Shown here piece after piece: positions 12,001 through 13,292 of a DNA stretch of 18,096 nucleotides; the first letter of the stretch is position 1, and each line of letters starts with the position of its first letter. This DNA comes from Victivallales bacterium Lenti_02 (GTDB taxonomy: Bacteria > Verrucomicrobiota > Lentisphaeria > Oligosphaerales > Lenti-02), in contig LVAZ01000336.1 of NCBI GenBank assembly GCA_001603055.1, positions 1 through 18,096 of the forward strand. The letters are read 5' to 3'. A program made the translations under genes and the position numbers. The notes below the pieces were generated by a model. The model was not told the DNA's origin, did no database searches, and saw nothing but the letters and a program-made list of their open reading frames with translations.

Positions 12001-12735
12001 GCCGTCGCCGTCCATGGTGCTGAAGTCGAAGCCGGAGGCGTCGAGCTTCTGGAGGGCCTCGGCGACCAGGGCGCGCACATCGCCGTAGTCCTCGTCGTAG
12101 TGGGCGTAGCCGTTGTCCATCGTGATCCAGTCGGTGACGGTGGAGTCGATGGTCAACTGCCCGTAGGAGGCGGCCAGATAGAAGTCACGGACGGAGCCCT
12201 GGGCGCCGTCCACGTTGTAGTTGACCTCGTTGAAGAGGCGGTCGAAGTCGTTCCGGCTGCGCACGGCGGGCAGGTCGGGGAAATCGACGAGGACCACGAG
12301 GTTCTTCATGGTGCCGATGGCGGAGACGCCGTAGGGATTGTCGGCCCCGACCTGGAGGGTGGGCGCGGCAATGGCGGCGGCGCGGGCGGCGGCGGCGGGC
12401 GCGGGCACCAGGTTGGGCACCAGGCCGGCGCGGACCGGGTTTTCCTGCCCGGCCAGACGGCTGCCGGCGACCACCCTGCCCTCCCCGTCCAGCTCGGCGT
12501 AGACGAAGCTCTTGCTGGCCGGGTCGAAGAGGACGGTGAAGCCCTCGGCGTCGCGGTACCACTTCAGGCGCTCGCTGCCGTGCAGCGAGAGCTGGAGCAC
12601 GGTGCCATCGGGCTGGCGGAACTCATGCACCCCGGGCGCGGGCGGGGCGGCGGAGACCACGGCAGTCCAGGCCAGCAACGCCAGGCCGGCAAGGCTGCGG
12701 ACCCAGAGACCACGCACTGCATGTTTCGACTTCAT
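1..12735 (-). CDS. Giant secreted M6-type metalloprotease with adhesive beta-rich stalk, 3' end outside window
   Basis: The frame stays open from the ATG at 12735 to the window edge, giving 4,245 residues with no stop. Residues 1-30 form a signal peptide (KSKHAVR, then a hydrophobic LAGLALLAWTAVV core, cleavage near VSA-AP). A propeptide follows to about 138, then an M6 (InhA-like) zinc protease to about 520. Behind it come an Asp-box region (523-1030), Ig-like modules (1036-1390), an unassigned segment (1391-1640), an Ig module (1701-1785), an NHL propeller region (1786-2385), Ig modules (2467-2980), a calcium-loop module (2986-3063), a second propeller (3086-3345), Ig modules (3400-3640), TSP3 (3651-3737), LamG (3746-3955) and a second calcium-loop array (3981 on). 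M6 proteases are usually below 1,000 residues, so this is a large fusion. It should act outside the cell on proteins. The ATG at 12735 is preferred because GGGAG lies 7 nt upstream; in-frame ATGs at 12780 and 12783 are alternatives. Fold calls rest on motif reading. Confidence 0.9.
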   Translation of the reverse strand, partial: MKSKHAVRGLWVRSLAGLALLAWTAVVSAAPPAPGVHEFRQPDGTVLQLSLHGSERLKWYRDAEGFTVLFDPASKSFVYAELDGEGRVVAGSRLAGQENPVRAGLVPNLVPAPAAAARAAAIAAPTLQVGADNPYGVSAIGTMKNLVVLVDFPDLPAVRSRNDFDRLFNEVNYNVDGAQGSVRDFYLAASYGQLTIDSTVTDWITMDNGYAHYDEDYGDVRALVAEALQKLDASGFDFSTMDGDGDGWVDGLTFVHAGFGEEAGHPDPFVIWSHYWSLAAPVTYDGVQMQPYHINPELRGISGTELVRIGVICHETGHFIGLPDLYDYGYDSAGAGDFCLMGGGGWNGLSGGTTYYDAGRLPAFFSAWCKYKLGWVVPTNLASGGNFSLSTIATNQSMGLIRGQNWDTKEYFLIENRQAVSFDAGLPGPQRGLLIWHVDENQTNNNDQTHYLVDLEEADGVQQLEMSPSYGGSAADYFRAGNNTAFTADSNPSNESYAAIPLGYSITNISASGSTMTFTVEDRSGPGGSIFEIAPQETNTRSDATLFQDASGVTHGAYVDRVNWTVKYVQSGSASQGKAWGNPVVATSGTYRFIDPPQIFGEAGSIIHIVFAAVNTAGVSRIFHTFSTNGGEDWSVDAIVSGADLSASYPYLHVVENTTNPDLNVLHLAWAASLSGGPYTYDTTQGDLLVSDPGATAVSGTTTGKLLENLGLVAAWFDADGNRRYSAGDSVWIEPAASANLIFDGAETVVSGTAIPAVGTVATGILYGAAFEDVSPNNNQYNAGEVFWVDSRSVRYARIAKSGTAWGVTTPTTAAANVAPHVLGYNPKLTVSGTGIYAAYFATAGGAGRIDYARSINGGTSWNPPETVANLATSDIVSPAIAISGGKQIIVTDEQRAVTPTARLHVMWGDSVAPAQQLRTKSVALATGSFVGVPELPVGTGDNNLIAGNAVLDLQARPDKYGNIHLVYQNDIPSLIYYRVFSSRYQHFGLDPQWGTRSRELSGTGVRLDSLAVGPRGNAVISYTFGNITGMVDPPPYILGVEQFDMNKSGAMDALVVTLSEDINDATITRGENDQLQFVFAFSTNNCINFDRTTDAGGAALEGTSDPLLPSDNVITLLTDDLSHFGTRAASMGFTTKPYRYLDFAGNPIPTVAFGGIQVYDRAGPVPLASYQHDTNNNGNVDVVVVRFSEPLNDATVNFAKAKQQFRIAGADVLTNIDNVTDAAGLAPGSMFLFGQLPQFSPTSAYYPVNELGVIDPGAANDAFITLVTDDWSAPVRNTNTKQVVFTAVAGNFQDVPVGGNPPNDGVGRTIPVNHDFAAPVLLDALQLDGGRFQPSRSANPDGLVDDVVLTFSEAMRDLTFFNNDTAVIQPGSISIDLSPTLARRQTADFWTIGLSTQMNWFDRTTTYGASAFPFDNYYDPRINDDEKVTITHQDGEIALGTNIKSMRFYQYVANTRFIFSPGAYRYVNVRTIGSSNPQNWYSSQASSQAMRYPQDFPTSGNGIPTDGVGDDEVDKLLNQYGASSNQELLTGVTVLAVSGGSIWVDTTNAIEDTGPDTWSRFPERDEFIAYDSSGANPKHYRNRSCILALRYDTTTGRLQWGWPIPSDSSNPLTIQVSNLPGPRIIKLYELTPAGNAGLGYPPSSERYIYVYVDPAKLPKADATTGLVVNYVRLFDYGINMFMGRDGRYPLNTLTDVPETDKAAPVPLEASLFDTDEDGMINEVVIRFSESMNDTSITALTAGQFGLDLDGDGEIDVYLGSVDDVTDPSGGSLTRNTLDPQVSPFSDVAVNPNAPWLYLSDTGNRRIGRYQTGGILDHGQYLKPNDPESLSASKGMAYVADEFPLAVANIAAKTSVYVGGTEYIFALDPVAGQLRKYTASTALEVVAGCFPCTLAIDETSRIAAARDTADGLIYLVVSTTDGRILKINATTGQTTAVADLAGVTALTTLDDMVFVATATAVTKLNLTDLAANATFAPVGITSVEAILATPSGLFVAANGIEVHKLNLATGAPVGAFNAGAAVVLADTASALAVNAVDLFVGLANGVVARYSQTTGAAPLPADYTAPDLGDDPVTRLIATDAAVFALVPVPGSSRIVRLAVDGGTPVFTTTVPATLGLLTRTRVEGNYYLLATDLAAGTKYSFDPATGAPAGFDVLYVADAGNDNIRKFRLDGTNEGLEVRGAGFPLTGETEDDYGFNEPFDVVVDSHGWVFVLDRQNNRIGRFFSDGTPHGAAGIAGINFIAPTGTLALNKPRALAIDANDNLYVANTGNNSVRVFHTNAPWTLNAPTGTMTVRFVDGSAFLSPRGIAVAPDGSVVYVADSGNNRVVAFTAASYNALAATAAKPAGSAYPIANLSNPTGVTLYSAANTLYVIEAGAVQVRNRLGAYTASTGATVNQELFAIGFTGANDEWVTLHLTPEQTALLQALLGTGAFDGQNIRVIFEPNPDTVTWTDGVGNEVSVSPLNVIDYAAPRIKLVQLFDSNRNGNIDQAVVTFTEDLNKNTVSTLNAQQFRLGGMLFTHVDRTTDPTNGLVPDGTMIPVVPNYYNGQLSRIVLFRQPEAAIGTAKDTFAFTALLGSFQDTSGSAAKLAEELASVTVRADKVADLAPPVPVRAVLSPWPVVNGRLVPSGATMPYIDVTFSETIEVILLALNNAQWTVVNPLGATVALGDTSYSVVDETTLRITFNVGPQGTDAQNWISGTTINLVPAGSYGIRDFVPNTSVPNSVPVPIEGLEDTAAGAPEFVRAAALDVNGNGYLDQIIVWLDDELMTAAGHGKPSLAAFTVTDANGTILPVADASVVRNRVEILLADDRGTTGSPRLAYNPAAAAVKVRSISTAAAAANFGSATALAIADFARPVPTAATSSKALDENDVDANTTFTVTFSEARVGLHATDPATAADWLFPESTFPSTATVAFAADGDNLVRIAFTTPTSSNDWSQGDRLNMAANLGAMIPAAAGNAAYYVEHTAAASVLRKVVTAVSADLFTFSDVNANGIYDHGTDLVVMNATGAADATFNGRRGTFYDLRFVDADSNGVYTAGEVLFADRNGNGLWDGTPDTMILGDAPVVGTQGLRRDLLFVPTPAGWTDYPAAGRISAVAAAGGTVYVAVGDQVRLLNAATGAPGVTVTAAGTIADLAFADSKLYVASNAGGTAHIESFPAAGGARVSNWDEAGLAVRRLAAADSGVYASLLAAAQGEVRRFDLFLAADWTAVIPMAGTPSELIRPGQILPTADSVYVVTDHRSEKIVRLDPATGARLATGNSTGFRGVTAIVQLGGDIYITNTGAGTIERFDAATLALDPTYNVTIGGYASALAVSNGDLFALDQTRETISRFSATDATLAPARLNVLPANLYPWNGVPTQWTSAVKILDYDPADGTRRNPARLTGVSPVIRNLGIDYPAIVAGESRDDDGDGDLDRVILTSDMNLMIVGDPITLATAFAVTATETGKPLRVDSVDAGLVGSERQVVLHVSCIEDIAGVDTPFAYTGRVTVAYDPVGLPSSSILRNTNNIPVNAFETSEVNVLDRAAPVIVDAYQTANNYLVANNIIDGTAIRVVFSENLNASFVPLLSYDQTFAVATGGTAISLPDGGSVMYTFAGNVMTMTFNFGTTSGDWRPTTTINLIAAGSTDILDSVGNPAAARVAGVTIRYLQLVDSDGDGIPDPYDLYPDDPSNALGDSDGDGLTDLEEYLAGSDPSNPDTDGDGLLDGDEVHVHGTDPTRADTDDDGVSDWWEIFYGTNPRYAMSSPVMAQRALNFARVPDTGLQPPFADRFATTPGVAPGTAGQSWTVEAWLWLHADLDGTIARYDTAAAGTPRVALEVGVENGAPFVRFQTAGGAEYKAGGDGTVPALATGEWNHVAAVWSPVLSNGAPQHSLKLIVNGVDVYALAVHEPPVGNEGVMTLFADFDNGLVDEFRFWRTARSQAEILANMERIIQEGSDANLLAYYRFDDGGLAIEDFGGGPATRRMGNPAYWIHSDDYPTVSDANGDGHADWVTGQTCALPEHPAFRNNGRDTDRDGYVDDGSGSSDPGLAYAIIPGFDGILYSAVLGDDVAQDTNGDGLDDRILPGPDGILQSLPTMDTRDLLLTRAAFELAVASPETDWNNGLDDDGDGFIDDTDIAKHLAGFDDVDGDGLPDWFEEFYTRNRTGMSPEADPDGDGLNNLYEFWCWTNPFDADTNNNGIADGDEDFDGDGLSNREEQRFGTRPDLIDTDDDGLTDFEEVTGIDDPATLLSPAGRITSPVYSMSRH
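61..795 (-). repeat. TSP3/EF-like calcium-loop array 2
   Basis: From residue 3981 there are nine acidic loops: DANGDGHAD, DTDRDGYVD, DTNGDGLDD, DDDGDGFID, DVDGDGLPD, DPDGDGLNN, DTNNNGIAD, DFDGDGLSN and DTDDDGLTD. The first half also contains a duplicated element, IPGFDGILYS and LPGPDGILQS. The second half has standard TSP3 spacers (LYEFWCWTNPFDA, REEQRFGTRPDLI). The array ends shortly before the window edge. Confidence 0.8.
873..1500 (-). other. LamG / concanavalin A-like domain
   Basis: Residues 3746-3955 match the LamG_3 pattern: ALNF at the start, SWTVEAWLWLH, GEWNHVAAVWSP, LKLIVNGVDVYAL, LVDEFRFWRTARSQAEI and LLAYYRFDDG at the end. The length of about 210 residues is usual. These domains bind glycans or proteins in secreted adhesins and polysaccharide-degrading enzymes. 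The domain sits between two calcium-loop arrays. Confidence 0.85.
1525..1785 (-). repeat. Thrombospondin type-3 calcium-loop array 1
   Basis: Residues 3651-3737 contain four consecutive calcium loops: DSDGDGIPD, DSDGDGLTD, DTDGDGLLD and DTDDDGVSD. They are joined by typical TSP3 spacers (LEEYLAGSDPSNP, GDEVHVHGTDPTRA) and end in WWEIFYGTNP. Such arrays are rigid, calcium-stabilised linkers in secreted bacterial proteins. On the plus strand they show as repeated ccgtcgccgtc words. Confidence 0.85.
1816..2538 (-). repeat. Ig-like modules, third block
   Basis: Residues 3400-3640 hold two modules. The first has the loop DDDGDGDLD (3406-3414) followed by RVILTSDMNLM. The second opens with DRAAPVIVDAYQ (3522 on) and has IRVVFSENLNASFV, then GNVMTMTFNFG near its end. 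The block leads directly into the TSP3 array. Confidence 0.55.
2701..3480 (-). other. Second beta-propeller-like region
   Basis: Residues 3086-3345 show repeated blade-like units of about 40 residues: ISAVAAAGGTVYVAVGDQVRLLN, IADLAFADSKLYVASN, VYVVTDHRSEKIVRLDPATG, DIYITNTGAGTIERFD and DLFALDQTRETISRF. This resembles PQQ/NHL/YVTN-type propellers. It is shorter than the first propeller region and fits one six-bladed propeller. Confidence 0.6.
3547..3780 (-). other. NGxYxxGE calcium-loop module, copy 2
   Basis: Residues 2986-3063 contain FSDVNANGIYDHGTDLVV, RFVDADSNGVYTAGEVLF and ADRNGNGLWDGTPDTMI, followed by GDAPVVGTQ. The WDG-DT-I-G-P-V-GT stretch matches FDG-ET-V-G-P-V-GT in copy 1 (near residue 740), so the two are paralogous. 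Three acidic loops in under 80 residues suggest calcium binding. No named family was recognised. Confidence 0.5.
3796..5337 (-). repeat. Ig-like modules E-H, second block
   Basis: Residues 2467-2980 carry four further modules. E has DYAAPRIKLVQLF, loop DSNRNGNID (2480-2488) and VVTFTEDLNKNTV. F has DLAPPVPVRAV and IDVTFSETIEV without a clear loop. G has APEFVRAAAL, loop DVNGNGYLD (2749-2757) and IIVWLDDEL. H has DFARPVPTAAT and FTVTFSEARV. Module E ends with FTALLGSFQDT, which matches FTAVAGNFQDV of module B, showing that they derive from one ancestor. Confidence 0.6.
5581..7380 (-). other. NHL-repeat beta-propeller region
   Basis: Residues 1786-2385 contain many NHL-type blades. The clearest are WLYLSDTGNRRIGRY, VLYVADAGNDNIRKF, WVFVLDRQNNRIGRFF, LYVANTGNNSVRVF and VVYVADSGNNRVVAF. 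The stretch is about 600 residues, more than one six-bladed propeller needs, and its middle (about 1830-2140) has weaker, PQQ-like blades such as YIFALDPVAGQLRKY. It may therefore be two propellers. NHL propellers mostly bind proteins or carbohydrates, so a recognition role is inferred. Confidence 0.75.
7381..7635 (-). repeat. Ig-like module D with acidic loop
   Basis: Residues 1701-1785 repeat the Ig-like signature: DKAAPVPLEASLF, the loop DTDEDGMIN (1714-1722), then VVIRFSESMNDTSI. A further acidic stretch, DLDGDGEIDV, follows and may form a second calcium loop. The module sits between the compositionally odd segment and the NHL propeller. Confidence 0.6.
7816..8565 (-). other. Compositionally distinct segment of unknown function within the protease gene
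   Basis: Residues about 1391-1640 do not match any module I recognise. The segment is aromatic and Asn/Ser-rich (for example FYQYVANTRFIFSPGAYRYV and NPQNWYSSQASSQAMRYP). Its G+C is near 58% by hand count on several lines, against about 70% nearby. It holds the only TTA codon (7897-7899) and the only TCA codons (8110-8112 and 8164-8166) seen in the 4,245-codon frame; CTA is absent throughout. The frame is intact on both sides. It could be a domain acquired by recombination or one under weaker codon selection. Confidence 0.5.
8566..9630 (-). repeat. Ig-like modules A-C (SwmB-like), first block
   Basis: Residues 1036-1390 hold three divergent copies of one Ig-like module. Its signature is D-[RKYF]-A-[AG]-P-V-x-L near the start, an acidic loop, then V-x-[FL]-[ST]-E-x-[LIM]-[NR]-D. 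Copy A has DMNKSGAMD (1045-1053) before LVVTLSEDINDATI. Copy B has DRAGPVPL (1161 on) and DTNNNGNVD (1174-1182) before VRFSEPLNDATV. Copy C has DFAAPVLL (1316 on) and ANPDGLVDD before VLTFSEAMRDL. The pattern fits the bacterial Ig-like/SwmB families that act as spacers or adhesive units. Confidence 0.6.
9646..11169 (-). other. Asp-box (sialidase/BNR-like) region with inserted calcium-loop module
   Basis: Residues 523-1030 contain two Asp-box-like motifs, STNGGEDW (627-634) and SINGGTSW (about 855-862), each after an aromatic beta-strand as in BNR/sialidase-like propellers. Repeated phrases such as HIVFAAVN, VLHLAWAA and IHLVYQND also fit propeller blades. Between the Asp-boxes, residues about 716-790 hold an inserted NGxYxxGE-type calcium-loop module. 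Sialidase catalytic residues were not identified, so a binding role is more likely than hydrolysis. The fold is an inference from motif spacing. Confidence 0.5.
10381..10590 (-). other. NGxYxxGE calcium-loop module, copy 1
   Basis: Residues 716-785 read WFDADGNRRYSAGDSVWIE, then IFDGAETVVSGTAIPAVGT, then FEDVSPNNNQYNAGEVFWVD. This gives two F-x-D-x-x-x-N-x-x-Y-x-x-G-[DE]-x-[VF]-W loops flanking an FDG-ET-V-G-P-V-GT element. The same elements recur near residues 2986-3063 of this protein. The acidic spacing resembles EF-hand-like or dockerin-like calcium loops, but I do not recognise a named family. Confidence 0.45.
11176..12321 (-). other. M6 (immune inhibitor A-like) zinc metalloprotease domain
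   Basis: Residues 139-520 carry the M6 landmarks in order: GTMKNLVVLVDFPD at the domain start, SVRDFYLAASYGQL, IWSHYW, the zinc site HETGHFIGLPD (H314, E315, H318 and D324 at 11764-11796), the Met-turn CLMGGGGWNG (M341), EYFLIENRQ, and LLIWHVDE. The domain closes with ISASGSTMTFTVED, the usual end of the M6 beta-sandwich. All expected catalytic and zinc-binding residues are present, so activity is likely. The preceding propeptide begins with the family-typical HEFRQPDGTVLQL and EGFTVLFDP stretches. The substrate cannot be read from sequence. Confidence 0.93.
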
Positions 12736-12742
12736 AGAGTGT

Positions 12743-12747
12743 CTCCC
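12743..12747 (-). promoter_or_regulatory. Ribosome binding site of the protease gene
   Basis: On the minus strand GGGAG lies 7 nt before the ATG at 12735, a good Shine-Dalgarno match and spacing. This favours the 12735 start over the in-frame ATGs at 12780 and 12783, which would add 15-16 residues before the signal peptide and are preceded only by GGGG. Confidence 0.6.
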
Positions 12748-12846
12748 GCGCAAACGATCGTATGTGAATGTGTTCGTCATCATGTTCAGCCCCGTCTGGT
12801 TTCGCCCATGCCGTGGCCACGGGGGCCGACGGGGCGTGGGTCTTGG

Positions 12847-12898
12847 GAAAACGACCGGACCTCGGGCAGGCCCGGTCGCACGCAACTGCGCGACGGGC
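12847..12898 (-). promoter_or_regulatory. Attenuator-like pair of alternative hairpins in the protease leader
   Basis: A 10-bp stem with one mismatch (12868-12877 with 12853-12862, loop GCCCG) is followed on the minus strand by GTTTTCCC, an intrinsic-terminator layout about 110 nt before the ATG. Immediately upstream, 12890-12898 (GCCCGTCGC) can pair with 12870-12879 (GCGACCGGGC, one bulged base). That alternative stem uses the 5' arm of the terminator, so the two folds exclude each other. No known riboswitch consensus or leader-peptide gene was recognised. The T-run is short and the region is GC-rich, so chance pairing is possible. Confidence 0.35.
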
Positions 12899-12978
12899 TC
12901 CGGGTGTCCTGGTTGTTTCGGTTGGTCGGCACGTTTGGAATCGGCATAGATGCTCTTCTCGTGCTGGAGCGGTCCCGG

Positions 12979-12993
12979 GCGGAACCGTTCCGC
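12979..12993. repeat. 15-bp palindrome, possible operator
   Basis: GCGGAAC-C-GTTCCGC is a perfect inverted repeat around one central base, in the noncoding leader about 245 bp upstream of the protease gene. It could bind a dimeric regulator or form a small RNA hairpin. No regulator family was matched. Confidence 0.3.
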
Positions 12994-13074
12994 GACAAAT
13001 ACCGGGCGGCGGCGCTGGCCCCGGCAGTCGGCCGGGCAGCGCGCCCTACTCGCGGCTCCGTAGCAGGCAGGATG

Positions 13075-13165
13075 CCAAGAAAATCGGCTTGTTCGTCCAA
13101 ATTCTTCGTCTTTTCTGCTGGTTTTCTTCTCGTTTTTGCAGAATCGAGAAGGGAAGAGTCACTTT
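13075..13165 (-). promoter_or_regulatory. AT-richer stretch with dyad, candidate promoter zone of the protease gene
   Basis: G+C falls to about 40% at 13081-13140 by hand count, the lowest in the window and inside the noncoding gap. It contains a 7-bp dyad, CTTCTCG (13126-13132) and CGAGAAG (13145-13151), with 12 nt between the arms. No convincing -35/-10 pair was found; TTGGAC followed 17 nt later by TGGCAT is weak. Promoter function is inferred from position and composition only. Confidence 0.25.
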
Positions 13166-13201
13166 ACTCGCTGCGGACCATTTTTCGAGCCCGGCGGTCG
13201 A

Positions 13202-13272
13202 GGAAAAGCGGCCGGCACCCGCCGGGCAGGCACCGCCCGCTCCGGCGGGGAGCGATGGCGGTGCCCGGCGGG
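13202..13272 (-). terminator. Nested inverted repeat after the upstream gene, probable terminator
   Basis: About 20 nt past the upstream gene's stop, arms at 13257-13272 and 13218-13237 pair over 16 bp with one 4-nt bulge (a GGCA repetition). Inside them CGCTCC (13238-13243) pairs with GGAGCG (13249-13254). On the minus strand a short CTTTTCC run (13202-13208) follows about 8 nt beyond the stem. The stem is very strong and the T-run weak, so this may be a terminator or an mRNA 3'-end stabiliser. Confidence 0.5.
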
Positions 13273-13292
13273 GCGCACCGGCGGGGAGTTGT

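Noticed and set aside
12780..12839. Possible riboswitch aptamer near GGGCGAAACCAGACGGGG upstream of the protease ATG
   Set aside because: A stem from CCCCGT and ACGGGG can be drawn, but the conserved core of no known riboswitch class that I checked from memory (c-di-GMP, cobalamin) fits. It overlaps the alternative ATG starts. An Rfam scan would settle it.
12786..13100. Minus-strand 104-codon frame in the intergenic region
   Set aside because: The product is Arg/Pro/Ser-rich with no domain. It lies across the palindrome and attenuator-like hairpins, and no good ribosome binding site was seen. It is more likely leader RNA than a gene.
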